A DNA stretch of 64,000 nt from Firmicutes bacterium UBA5493 (GCA_002424045.1 DIPH01000051.1:62001-126000); one strand, 5' to 3'. Shown: positions 52,273-60,717, numbered from the stretch's first letter. The notes: generated by a model from the sequence alone, not told the origin. Translations and numbers: made by a program.

Positions 52273-53370
52273 CTAAACAAACCCGTAAATTCTACGTCTG
52301 TTGTCAGGATCATGTGGCTGAATATCTGGCAGTGGTAGTCGATCTTGCACGCAAGGAAGCTTGCGGAAAGACCGGTGTGGTTCTGTTTGGTACCAATATG
52401 CAGTACTGGAATAATCGTCACTGCGGTGATTGTTGTGTCCATGTTCAATCGTGACTCGAATGGACTTATTAAACATGATTGGATCTTCTATATGATAACG
52501 ATACATGGAAATTTTACCCGACCAATTGGGCCCTCCCCCTAGAATAATCCCATGATAAGGAGTACAAATCTCTTGAGTGGGACACCACGCCGTATTAAAA
52601 TAGTCTTCCATGCCCGTTCCATGCAAACTTGGCGGCCAAGGTTCTCCGTCAATAAAGATCATGTCGTCCCCTTCACCATACCAATTCCACTTGTCAGTAA
52701 AACGCCGATTATGAATATTCAGGTTGCAGCCCACATAGTGGCCGGCTCCCACTGCATCCAAAATCACATAATTACCATCTCCAGTTACGTTAGAGCCACC
52801 AAAGGAGAAATCCTCGTTGGAAATATTGGTATCATCAACGCCATCGGTTAAGCGCTCAGAATTCCATTGAGCATGAAAACGAAGCTCATCGCCGTTTAAC
52901 TCGTCATACTCTTCGTAGTCCACATAAAAATACACTCGAACAGCACTCTCTGTCTCGTTTTCTACCTCCAAACGAGCCTGAGATGCAAAGGGCATGGGGA
53001 AGTAACAATTGAACGATTTCCCGTCCTCTGGACTCATCATTAAAACTGCAGAAGTATAATTCCTCGTCATTCCATGACCTAAACCAAAAAAGTCACCTAA
53101 AGGAACTTCCACACTGGGGTCTTCCTCACCATCCCAGTACATGCGGAGCACAAGTTTGCGTGGCAAGTACAGTTCATCTTTGTTCAGTGAGGCTGTAGTC
53201 ATCCAAATGTGAGTTATCTTCCCGCATCCCTGGAGATCAGCTATTACTCGATTCTCCCCAGGCTCAAGCATGTAAAAATCCTTATTTCCGCCAGAGCGGT
53301 CAAAACTAGAAACACGTTTTCGTCGTCCAGGTCGCCTAAGGCTCAACTCGCGCAATGAACTTCCCAGCAA
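52273..53370 (-). CDS. GH172 / DUF2961 family glycoside hydrolase
   Basis: 365 residues. DUF2961 patterns: VIADLQGCGKITHIWMT, VEVPLGDFFGLGHG, and the motif HGTGMEDYFNTAW whose Glu corresponds to a catalytic acid in characterised GH172 enzymes. Known members act on alpha-fructofuranosides or arabinofuranosides. No signal peptide, so cytoplasmic. It starts at a TTG at 53370 after AAGGAGG. First gene of the locus. Confidence 0.85.
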   Translation of the reverse strand: MLGSSLRELSLRRPGRRKRVSSFDRSGGNKDFYMLEPGENRVIADLQGCGKITHIWMTTASLNKDELYLPRKLVLRMYWDGEEDPSVEVPLGDFFGLGHGMTRNYTSAVLMMSPEDGKSFNCYFPMPFASQARLEVENETESAVRVYFYVDYEEYDELNGDELRFHAQWNSERLTDGVDDTNISNEDFSFGGSNVTGDGNYVILDAVGAGHYVGCNLNIHNRRFTDKWNWYGEGDDMIFIDGEPWPPSLHGTGMEDYFNTAWCPTQEICTPYHGIILGGGPNWSGKISMYRYHIEDPIMFNKSIRVTIEHGHNNHRSDDYSSTAYWYQTEPHRSFRKLPCVQDRLPLPDIQPHDPDNRRRIYGFV

Positions 53371-53444
53371 TTTTCATCTTCCTCCTTAAGAAATGTCAAA
53401 CACGTTTTGAATTTTATAATCAGAAGGATCCCCTGTACGTGCCA

Positions 53445-53460
53445 TTGTAAACGATTACAA
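53445..53460. promoter_or_regulatory. CRE / LacI-family operator
   Basis: TTGTAAACGATTACAA contains TGTAAACGATTACA, which fits TGWAANCGNTNWCA at every position. It lies about 60 bases downstream of the predicted start site, where bound protein would block elongating polymerase. Confidence 0.75.
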
Positions 53461-53524
53461 ATGCATCAAAATAAAAAGGGGCTTTCTTTTGATCCACCAA
53501 CAACCCTATTAACAGCTTAACATA

Positions 53525-53553
53525 ATTGTATAGCCTGTGTGTCTTTTTGTCAA
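53525..53553 (-). promoter_or_regulatory. Promoter of the glycan-use locus
   Basis: On the minus strand TTGACA (53553-53548), 17 bases, TACAAT (53530-53525). The start is near 53518 and the leader to the TTG at 53370 is about 150 bases. Confidence 0.75.
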
Positions 53554-53614
53554 CTTCGTGTATTTGGATGATAGTGGCAACCCACAGTAGGGTCGAAGAA
53601 GAATCCCTGGTATT

Positions 53615-54011
53615 CTATGGCGAGCAAAAGTGTGCTTTTTGGAACTGGAAATCAAGAGCTGTGGGAGCGGCCATTTTTTCGAGGGCATCTAAAGCTGCTT
53701 CAGCCTTGCTTTCTTGGACTGTTCCTAAAATGGCGTTCAGAAAGATCACAACTAAGATAATGCTTGCGTCAATCCACTCGCCAACCAATCCAGAGATGAC
53801 CGCGGCGAATCAAGATCCAGATCATCATGTCTGTGAATTGAGCTAGGAAAATGCCAAGTACGGTTTTTTCAGCTATCAGTTGATTTGGTCCCTGTTCTGC
53901 CAAGCGGAACTTGGCCACAGAACCTCTGAGACCGATTCCTTCGGTGGTGAGCCTTTCATAAACCTGTTCTATAGGTAAAGTATGCCAGCTTTTTTTCCAT
54001 CTGCGTTTCAC
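53615..54011 (-). pseudogene. N-terminal remnant of a P-type (Ca2+-type) cation ATPase
   Basis: From ATG 54011: WHTLPIEQVYERLTTEGIGL, RLAEQGPNQLIAEK, FLAQFTDMMIWIL is a cation-ATPase N-terminus. An extra base near 53808 shifts the frame; the next frame continues AAVISGLVGEWIDASIILVVIFLNAILGTVQESKAEAALDALEKMAAPTA, the expected first membrane helices. It then ends at 53615. The remaining 750 or so residues, including the phosphorylation site, are absent. Confidence 0.88.
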
Positions 54012-54054
54012 CCTTCTATAGATATGATCTTACCCAATTCTTCGACCGAAAGAA

Positions 54055-54091
54055 CAAAAAAGACTCTCGCAGTCAAAAACTGCAAAAGTCT
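54055..54091 (-). terminator. Terminator of the AAA/DUF4143 gene
   Basis: On the minus strand AGACTTTTGCAGT pairs with ACTGCGAGAGTCT (13 pairs with wobbles) around TTTTG, then TTTTTTG. About 160 bases after the ATPase stop; the sequence in between holds no gene. Confidence 0.8.
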
Positions 54092-54253
54092 CATTGAACA
54101 AATGTCCTCGGACCAGGCCTAAGGCCAGAATGTTGATACGAAGCTGCGCTGAGGCGCGCCAATTACTCCCTTTCCATTACGGCGACTGATAGTGCCGGCT
54201 CTTGCTTGACCCAAAATACCCGCATCATGAAGAACTCAAGTCCTGAGCAAAAA

Positions 54254-55483
54254 TCATATAAGGTGTGCGGGCACAACCCAAACGTCACTAGTTAGAGGAA
54301 GCCGTTGCTTAGCCAAGCAGATTAAGGCGCCGGGTCCAATGGTCTTCGTTGGTATGTTTTTTAAGTAGCGAAAAGCGCTGACCATTTTCTTTGTCGGATC
54401 GCTGCTTGTCTTAATCTCTACAGGGTAAAGAGTACTTCCGTCCTCAATCAGCAAGTCAATTTCGTTCTTGTCTTTATCGCGATAATAGTAGAGAGGTGGT
54501 CGAACGAAGCCATCATTATAGTAACTTTTCAGAACTTCGGAAAATACGAAACTCTCGAACATATGTCCCCACATGGCGCCGCTCACAAGTTGTTCCGGCG
54601 TGTTCCAGCCTAGTAGCCAGCAGGCCAGACCCGTGTCAAGGAAATACAGTTTAGGCGTCTTGATCATCCGTTTATTGAAATTATTGTAATAGGGTTCCAA
54701 GAGGTAGATGAGACCGCTTGATTCCAGCGCAGAAAGCCAGGATTTTACTGTCTTGGCATCCTTGCCACAGATTTCGCTTAAGGTTTTGACGTTCAACATT
54801 TCACCCGATAGGGAAGCTGTGGCCCGAACAAACTTGATGAATGCAGATTCGTCCAAGATGTTTAAGACATCTCTAATGTCCTTTTCGATGTAGGTCTGGA
54901 AATAGGAGCTGTAATAGTCATTCCAGTCCTTAAGATCGCTTTCGGCTTCGTATAATTCCGGGAAGAAACCCTTGTGGATGCGCTGGACAATTTGCTCATA
55001 ATCAAACTTTAACTCCTCTGCCCCCATCGCCTCCAAATGCCCTTCGGTTGGAAGAAAGGGTTCACGGTGCTTTACAAGGTCAAGTTCCCTCATGGAAATA
55101 CCGAGCAGTTTTACAATACCGGCCCTACCCGCCAGACTCTCCCCAACATTCTTCATCAGTTTTAGGCTCTGCGAACCTGTTAAGTAAAACTGACCTTTGG
55201 TCTTATCTGCATCAACAATGTCTTTAATATAATCGAAAATTTCAGCGGCTTTTTGGATCTCGTCTACAATGATGGGAGGCTTGTGGAGATCAAAAAAGAG
55301 CGACGGGTTTTCCTTAGCGCTTTGACGTACAAGAGGATTATTCAGTGTAATGTAATTTACGTCGCGATACACTTCCTTCAGCATTGTTGATTTCCCAACT
55401 TGCCGCGCGCCAGTCAAGACTATTACTGGTTTCCGTTTTGCCATCCGTTCAATAACCGGTTCCATGTGTCTTGGGTAGTACAT
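54254..55483 (-). CDS. AAA_14 / DUF4143 ATPase
   Basis: 409 residues. Walker A LTGARQVGKSTML near residue 25 and Walker B PIIVDEIQKA; C-terminal DUF4143 with a nuclease-like EIDLLIEDGSTLYPVEIKT (D/E-x-K pattern). Such proteins are common accessory genes in anaerobes and archaea; exact role unknown, with defence or stress roles proposed. Single-gene unit between two decayed regions. Confidence 0.9.
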   Translation of the reverse strand: MYYPRHMEPVIERMAKRKPVIVLTGARQVGKSTMLKEVYRDVNYITLNNPLVRQSAKENPSLFFDLHKPPIIVDEIQKAAEIFDYIKDIVDADKTKGQFYLTGSQSLKLMKNVGESLAGRAGIVKLLGISMRELDLVKHREPFLPTEGHLEAMGAEELKFDYEQIVQRIHKGFFPELYEAESDLKDWNDYYSSYFQTYIEKDIRDVLNILDESAFIKFVRATASLSGEMLNVKTLSEICGKDAKTVKSWLSALESSGLIYLLEPYYNNFNKRMIKTPKLYFLDTGLACWLLGWNTPEQLVSGAMWGHMFESFVFSEVLKSYYNDGFVRPPLYYYRDKDKNEIDLLIEDGSTLYPVEIKTSSDPTKKMVSAFRYLKNIPTKTIGPGALICLAKQRLPLTSDVWVVPAHLI

Positions 55484-55562
55484 TTCACCGCCTCTTTCCG
55501 TCTAATAATGGGTTCAACTCCATTATAGTCGGATTTTGGGCAGGAATCAAGTCTAGATAAAA

Positions 55563-55993
55563 GTGTACTTTGAACAGAAACACTATTTGGAGATTCGAGA
55601 GGAGTGGAGCCAACTCAGTACGTTAGATGGTATCGCCGGTGGGAAAGAAGGTATTGTCAAAATTCTGGCCCAGCAACACAAGCCAACGGCTGTCTTTGCT
55701 TGTAATGGCCTGACGGCTGTGGGGCAGTTAATGCCATCCGCCAAATGGACCTCCGTGTCCCTGATGACATAGCAATTGCTGGATTTGACAACATAGAGCT
55801 CGCGGAATACCTAGAGGTTCCTTTGACAACCATGGAACAGCCAAAGGCAGAAATGGGGTCCCTTGCTGCCAAAATGCTTATTAACAACATTAACGGCGTA
55901 GAGCCAAACCCCTGGCAAAGGGTACTCTTTCCTAAACTTATTGTTAGACAATCTTGCGGAAGTGTTCTGGCAACCAAGCGTTCTGCACGATAG
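55563..55993 (+). pseudogene. LacI-family regulator remnant (N-terminus lost, frameshift)
   Basis: Frame one gives GGKEGIVKILAQQHKPTAVFACNGLTAVG, then at about 55722 a missing G shifts the frame to AVNAIRQMDLRVPDDIAIAGFDNIELAEYLEVPLTTMEQP and ends at 55993. These are the C-terminal effector-binding motifs of LacI/PurR regulators. The DNA-binding domain and about half of the sensor domain are gone. Confidence 0.88.
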
Positions 55994-56072
55994 ACCCACT
56001 TCTTTTCGAAGGTAGGTGTTGCCAAACAGCCTAAAGTGTTTCGTACAACCAAGACTAAGGGAGGATAACACA

Positions 56073-56552
56073 TTGAAGAGAGTTCTACTGAGTACCATTG
56101 TTGCGTTACTTTTGCTTCTCACGATCATGCCAGTCTTTGCAGAAGAACCTGTGACCTTAACCTTCTGGACAGATCCCCGTTTTCGGAATATTGAAGGTCT
56201 CAAAGACCAAACTAGCCTCCCGGGGCAATGGGAAGTAATGCAGGCTGAAGCCTTTATGAAGTTACACCCTCATGTGAAAATCGAAGTCGAAGTCATCCCC
56301 TTTGAAGACCTCACAGTTCGTGTTCCAGCAGCCATTGCTGCCGGCGGCGCTCCAGACCTTCTAAAAGATTTCTTGGGACGTACCGCCCAATATTGGCATG
56401 AAGGTGTATTGGAGCCAATGGAAAATCCGGTTCCCCAAGAGGAGTTAGATGATTATCTACCGAGTTTTGTTGATATGTGTACTTTAGATGGTCATTTGCA
56501 TGGTCTTCCCACGTATTCTTGGACCGATCACTTAGTGGCTAACAAAGCCTGA
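56073..56552 (+). pseudogene. Truncated sugar ABC solute-binding protein
   Basis: Starts at a TTG at 56073 after GGGAGGATAACACA. Signal peptide (LLSTIVALLLLLTIMPVFA), mature EEPVTLTFWTDPRF, then a normal family 1 first lobe to GLPTYSWTDHLVANKA, where it stops after 159 residues instead of about 420. The sequence beyond has no similarity. It follows the LacI remnant by 79 bases, so the two were probably one operon. Confidence 0.85.
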
Positions 56553-56710
56553 TGTTAGTATTGTCAAGGGGGTGTTAAGCATCTGAACTCCTATGTTGCT
56601 TTTCGTGATAACTCTTAGGTGGTGCAGCAGCCCGTATAAGGTTCACACTAGGTTCTCTACCTTTACGTTTCTCTTTGATCGGCCTAACGCTTCTCGTGCT
56701 TGCCTAGTAA
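56553..56710. other. Gene-free joint between the truncated binding protein and importer 3
   Basis: About 160 bases with no readable gene. It starts with TGTTAGTATTGTCAAGGGGG, right at the break in the binding-protein gene. It could be the end of an insertion sequence or a deletion joint; I see no transposase or inverted terminal repeat. Confidence 0.3.
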
Positions 56711-56723
56711 AGCTCAGGTGTTT

Positions 56724-57596
56724 CTACTTCTCCGTCTCAATCATCAACTCCACAAAGTATTTTTGCAGGCTTAAAATGACAATGACCGGTAAAACTAGAG
56801 CGATCATGGCTGCGGCCATTACGATATTCCATTCTGGGAGCATCTCTCCGCCTCCAGGAATGAGACTGCGCAACCCTACTACCACGACCCTCATTTCCTT
56901 AGTGTGAGTAATCATGAGTGGCCACAAGTATTGATTCCAGCCGAAGATGAACAAGACCACAAACAAGGCGGCAATATTGGCCCATGAATTGGGAAGTAAG
57001 ACAGACCACAGAAACCTCATGGGGCCGGCCCCGTCAATTTGGGAAGCTTCAACTAACTCCCCAGGTATCGTACGGTAAAACTGCCTGAAGAAAAACGTAC
57101 CTGTGGCGGAAGCCATCAAAGGAACTGTCAATCCCACATAACTATTCAACCAGCCTAAATCACTAATCACCTGATACGTTGAGACGATCCTGACAGGAAC
57201 CGGCAACATGAGCGTGATGAAGATTGTCCAGAAGGCTAAAGACTTGAAACGGAAATTGAAAAACACAATGGCAAACGCGGAAAGAATCGCCATCGTGATC
57301 TTCCCAATAGTAGAGGTCAAGGCCACAAAAATGCTGTTGAACAACAGCCTACCCAAGTCGCTGCGCACCCAAGCCTCACGATAGTTCCCCAAAAGGTTAT
57401 TAGAAATTCTCAGTGTGGGACGTCCCACTACTTCTTGCAGACTTTGGGTGGAAATGGCAAAGGCATAAATTAGAGGGAACCCAATAATTAAGACGATAGT
57501 AATCAGCAAAAGATGGATGTACAGCTTCTCCCAATTTACTTTATTGAGCTGCAAACCACCCAAGACGTTCGTTTGTTTTGCAGTTTTCTGGCTCAA
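56724..57596 (-). CDS. Sugar ABC transporter permease (MalG/UgpE-like, importer 3)
   Basis: 290 residues, six transmembrane helices, ATPase loop PGELVEASQIDGAGPMRFLWSVLLPNSW. TTG start overlapping the previous stop as TTGA, with GAGAGGAAGG upstream. Last gene of the importer. Confidence 0.91.
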   Translation of the reverse strand: MSQKTAKQTNVLGGLQLNKVNWEKLYIHLLLITIVLIIGFPLIYAFAISTQSLQEVVGRPTLRISNNLLGNYREAWVRSDLGRLLFNSIFVALTSTIGKITMAILSAFAIVFFNFRFKSLAFWTIFITLMLPVPVRIVSTYQVISDLGWLNSYVGLTVPLMASATGTFFFRQFYRTIPGELVEASQIDGAGPMRFLWSVLLPNSWANIAALFVVLFIFGWNQYLWPLMITHTKEMRVVVVGLRSLIPGGGEMLPEWNIVMAAAMIALVLPVIVILSLQKYFVELMIETEK

Positions 57597-58480
57597 TATG
57601 AAACCTTCCTCTCAATAAATCCAAACTGAAATACTGTCAATAGGGTTGCTAAAACCATCAGAATTACCGATTGGGCCGCAGACGAACCTAAATTGAGACT
57701 GATAATTCCATCTTTATATGCTTTGTAGATTAAGATCTCAGTTGCGTTACCTGGACCACCTTTGGTAACAGCATCAATCAAGCCAAAGGTGTCAAATAAG
57801 GAGTACACAACATTCATGACCAACAGAAAAAACGTTGTGGGCGATAATAAGGGAAGTGTGATGTAGCGAATTGCTTTCAGGGATGTCGCACCATCCACCA
57901 AAGCCGCTTCTTGAAGTGATTTGGGAATAGCCTGGAGTCCAGCTAGGAAAAATGCCACATTATACCCTAAGTTAGTCCAAATCGCTGTGAGAATAACCAA
58001 GAGCATAGCCGCATTTCCATTTAGGATCCAGTCGAAATTAAAATCGATAATACCCTCGAAAAAGTAGGGAACAATGCCAAAGGTCGGATGCATCATGAAC
58101 ATCCAAAGGATTCCTGAGATGGGTAAAGCAACCCCATAGGGCCATAAAATTGCAGTACGATAAACTGTGCGGCCACGCACCGCTTGATTTAACAACAATG
58201 CAATGCACAGAGAAATGGCTACACCTAGGAGCGTAACGCTGGCTGAAAACATGAGCGTAGTAATTAAGCTTCGTTGATACTGGGGTGAAGCAAATAATCT
58301 TTGGAAGTTCTGGGAACCCACAAAAAAGGTGCGATCCCCAAATGGAGTGGTTCTATATAATGCAAGTCGCAAGGACGTGATGGCTGGCCAAAAAAAGAAG
58401 ACAATGGTTATCACTATTTGCGGAGCAAGCAGAATGTACGGTAGCCACTTGTTCTTCTTGAATACAACCTGCTGAGACAT
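57593..58480 (-). CDS. Sugar ABC transporter permease (MalF/UgpA-like, importer 3)
   Basis: 295 residues from the ATG at 58480 (GAAAGGG upstream); a longer frame through the binding-protein end is spurious. Six transmembrane helices and ATPase loop PKSLQEAALVDGATSLKAIRYITLPLLSP. Confidence 0.92.
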   Translation of the reverse strand: MSQQVVFKKNKWLPYILLAPQIVITIVFFFWPAITSLRLALYRTTPFGDRTFFVGSQNFQRLFASPQYQRSLITTLMFSASVTLLGVAISLCIALLLNQAVRGRTVYRTAILWPYGVALPISGILWMFMMHPTFGIVPYFFEGIIDFNFDWILNGNAAMLLVILTAIWTNLGYNVAFFLAGLQAIPKSLQEAALVDGATSLKAIRYITLPLLSPTTFFLLVMNVVYSLFDTFGLIDAVTKGGPGNATEILIYKAYKDGIISLNLGSSAAQSVILMVLATLLTVFQFGFIERKVSY

Positions 58481-58506
58481 AACAATAACCCTTTCTTTCG
58501 AGGTAG

Positions 58507-58537
58507 CACACGGTTTGGATAGGCTCCAAACCGTGTG
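58507..58537 (-). terminator. Hairpin after the importer 3 binding-protein gene
   Basis: CACACGGTTTGG pairs perfectly with CCAAACCGTGTG (12 base pairs, seven-base loop). No T-run. Same position as the hairpins in importers 1 and 2 and the peptide importer. Confidence 0.75.
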
Positions 58538-58547
58538 TTGATTCCTT

Positions 58548-59861
58548 CTATTGGTACATTTCGGCAAATTCCTCAAGGAGCTGGTTAGCTCTCTTGACTG
58601 CATCATTGAGACCATCCTCGACTGATTTATTACCCGCGAAGATATTCTCCATCTCCTCCTCAACAACATTGCGGATTTCTACGAAGTTGCCAAGGCGGAG
58701 TCCCTTGGTATCAGGAGTAGGATCAGAATAGTTTAGTTGATCAATAGCTATGCGTTGATATGGCTCTTTTTCAAAGTGTCCTTCTGCCTCCAAGATAGCT
58801 GCAGCAGAGTTAGTGATGGGCACGTATCCAGTTTGTTTATGCCACCAAGCTTGTTGTTCAGGTTGAGCAACGAAATTGAGAAACTCAGCTACGCCGCGGT
58901 ATTCTTCCTCGCTATGCCCCTTCAAAACCCATAGTGTTGCTCCACCAATAATGGTGTTAGTCATTGGGTATGGCTCCCCCCAATGGGGAAGCATGGCTGC
59001 GTCCCAATTCAAGCCACTTTGTTTCATACTACCGATTAGGGCCGAGGAGTGAGGCATCATGGCAGCATCTTCATTCATGAAGATCCAGTTAGCACTATCA
59101 CCCCGTCCTCCGTAGTGGAAGATCCCTTCTTCTTGCCATCTTGCCAAGGCAGACATGTGCTTCATGCCAAACTCACCGTTAATGAGCAGCTCTACATCTA
59201 GCCCATCGAAGCCATTACCTTGGCTAGCAAATGGTAGGCCATGCCAAGCATGCATCGTCTCAAGTTGCACCCACGCAGGCCATCCAGTAGTAAACCCATA
59301 ATGGGCAGCACCAGATTCGATGATTTGCCGACTATACTCTTCTACCTCTTGCCAGGTCTGTGGAGGACGATCTGGGTCTAAGCCAGCGGCTTCAAAGATA
59401 TCCCTGTTATAGAAGAAAATTGGGCTGGATGAGTTAAAAGGTAACGAATAGAGATCTCCTTCGTGTGTATAGTAGGCATAAACTGCTGAGACGAAGTCAT
59501 CCCAGTCGATCTCGATGCCTTGCTCTTCCATGAGTTGATACACAGGGTAAATGGCTCCAGATAAGAGCATGGTTTGTGTACCCACTTCGTAAACTTGCAG
59601 AATATGAGGTGCATTGCCTGCGCGATAGGCAGCAATGGCTGCGGTCATAGATTCGGCATAGGCTCCTCTAAAAAAGGCGACTACTTCAAACTCATCTTGG
59701 CTATTGTTGAAGTCTGTTACGAGTTGTTGTACGGTCTCTCCTAGTTGCCCGCCCAACGAAAACCAAAAGTCAATTTGAGTCTTGGCGTTAGCTACACTGG
59801 CACCCGCCAAAATGACTGTGAGTACAACGAGAGCCACCAGGTTTTTTGAACTAAATCTCAC
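58548..59861 (-). CDS. Sugar ABC transporter solute-binding protein (importer 3)
   Basis: 437 residues from a GTG at 59861 with GGGGGG upstream. Signal peptide 1-25 (LVALVVLTVILAGASVANA), no lipobox; mature KTQIDFWFSLGGQLGETVQQLV is like UgpB-type glycerol-3-phosphate or sugar binders. The neighbouring GATase/M20/nucleoside hydrolase operon is on the same strand but separated by terminators. Confidence 0.92.
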   Translation of the reverse strand: MRFSSKNLVALVVLTVILAGASVANAKTQIDFWFSLGGQLGETVQQLVTDFNNSQDEFEVVAFFRGAYAESMTAAIAAYRAGNAPHILQVYEVGTQTMLLSGAIYPVYQLMEEQGIEIDWDDFVSAVYAYYTHEGDLYSLPFNSSSPIFFYNRDIFEAAGLDPDRPPQTWQEVEEYSRQIIESGAAHYGFTTGWPAWVQLETMHAWHGLPFASQGNGFDGLDVELLINGEFGMKHMSALARWQEEGIFHYGGRGDSANWIFMNEDAAMMPHSSALIGSMKQSGLNWDAAMLPHWGEPYPMTNTIIGGATLWVLKGHSEEEYRGVAEFLNFVAQPEQQAWWHKQTGYVPITNSAAAILEAEGHFEKEPYQRIAIDQLNYSDPTPDTKGLRLGNFVEIRNVVEEEMENIFAGNKSVEDGLNDAVKRANQLLEEFAEMYQ

Positions 59862-60040
59862 TGAAATTCCCCCCCTGATTCTAAAGTCTTGGTAAACTAG
59901 CACTACCCTCCCTCTGATAATTTTGTGTAGGCAATATAGATCTAGCTTGTGTGAATGCGTTACAGTTATGGGTAATCTATAATCCATTCCGCCTGATAAA
60001 TTTCCTTCTTTAAGAATCGTAAAAATGCACCCAGTTATAA

Positions 60041-60065
60041 CCAAGGGGCCTGTCCCTCGCGCGGT
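60041..60065. repeat. Dispersed GGGAC palindromic repeat, copy 13
   Basis: AAGGGGCCTGTCCCTCGCGCGG upstream of importer 3. Same core with a GCG-rich tail as copy 9. Confidence 0.5.
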
Positions 60066-60112
60066 TTAACGAATATCGTACAAACAACAACCCTCACCAC
60101 AGTCCCAACTTA

Positions 60113-60161
60113 AAAAACACACCTCCCCATACCCAACTAGTATGTAGGAAGATGTGTTTTT
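60113..60161. terminator. Terminator-like hairpin upstream of importer 3
   Basis: AAAAACACACCT pairs with AGATGTGTTTTT (one mismatch). The A/T-rich ends make it work in both directions. Confidence 0.6.
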
Positions 60162-60445
60162 GCTCTTTGTATGTTACTAGCCCAGCAATTGTGGCCATCC
60201 ATACAGAAATGGAATCCATTATTCGTTATTGAAACAGAAGCGATAGACTCGAGGCCAACGGGCAGAATATGGATGGCAGTGTTCGACTCTCCAAACAGCT
60301 CACTTATACACTGTTTGTGATGTTCTCCAGGTTTCCAGCTGATCTTTGCTCCCCCCACAAACATATTGAGGTGTGGAATCCTAGGTCTCTTATAATCATA
60401 CTTGACATAGAGCCGTACTGTCATCTGTTTCTCGTGTGAATACAT
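60137..60445 (-). CDS. Hypothetical protein, low support
   Basis: 102 codons with CAGGAAG six bases before the ATG. Sequence includes LYVKYDYKRPRIPHLNMFVGG and KPGEHHKQCISELFG. Its last codons lie inside a terminator-like hairpin, which is odd for a real gene end and suggests a shortened or frameshifted gene. No family recognised. The 260 bases upstream (60446-60705) hold nothing I can support except a hairpin at 60698-60717. Confidence 0.35.
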   Translation of the reverse strand: MYSHEKQMTVRLYVKYDYKRPRIPHLNMFVGGAKISWKPGEHHKQCISELFGESNTAIHILPVGLESIASVSITNNGFHFCMDGHNCWASNIQRAKTHLPTY

Positions 60446-60697
60446 GGGCTACTTCCTGACTCTAGAAGTCAAGGTTTTCGTCCGCCCCCCGAACTACCAA
60501 ATAAAAGCCACGCTTACCAATCAGGTCAGTTACACCCTCGCACATAATTGTATCCTTTGCAGAAGCCATCTCTGCCGATCACTGCAAGCCGTAAGAGTTG
60601 TTATCTTCACCCTTTTGGCAAGAAATATCGTCCAAGAACTGACAAGGCGGGCAGAGGAAACCGCCTTTACGATTCAAGTTTCGCCGAATTGCGCGGT

Positions 60698-60717
60698 CGC
60701 CGACCCTATGGTCGGCG
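60698..60717. repeat. CG-rich hairpin at the end of the hicAB remnant
   Basis: CGCCGACC-CTAT-GGTCGGCG, a perfect eight-base-pair stem overlapping the stop of the hicB-like fragment. Confidence 0.5.

Noticed and set aside
59940..59960. Possible LacI operator TGTGAATGCGTTACA upstream of importer 3
   Set aside because: The half-sites are not symmetric about a central CG; off by one base from the CRE pattern.
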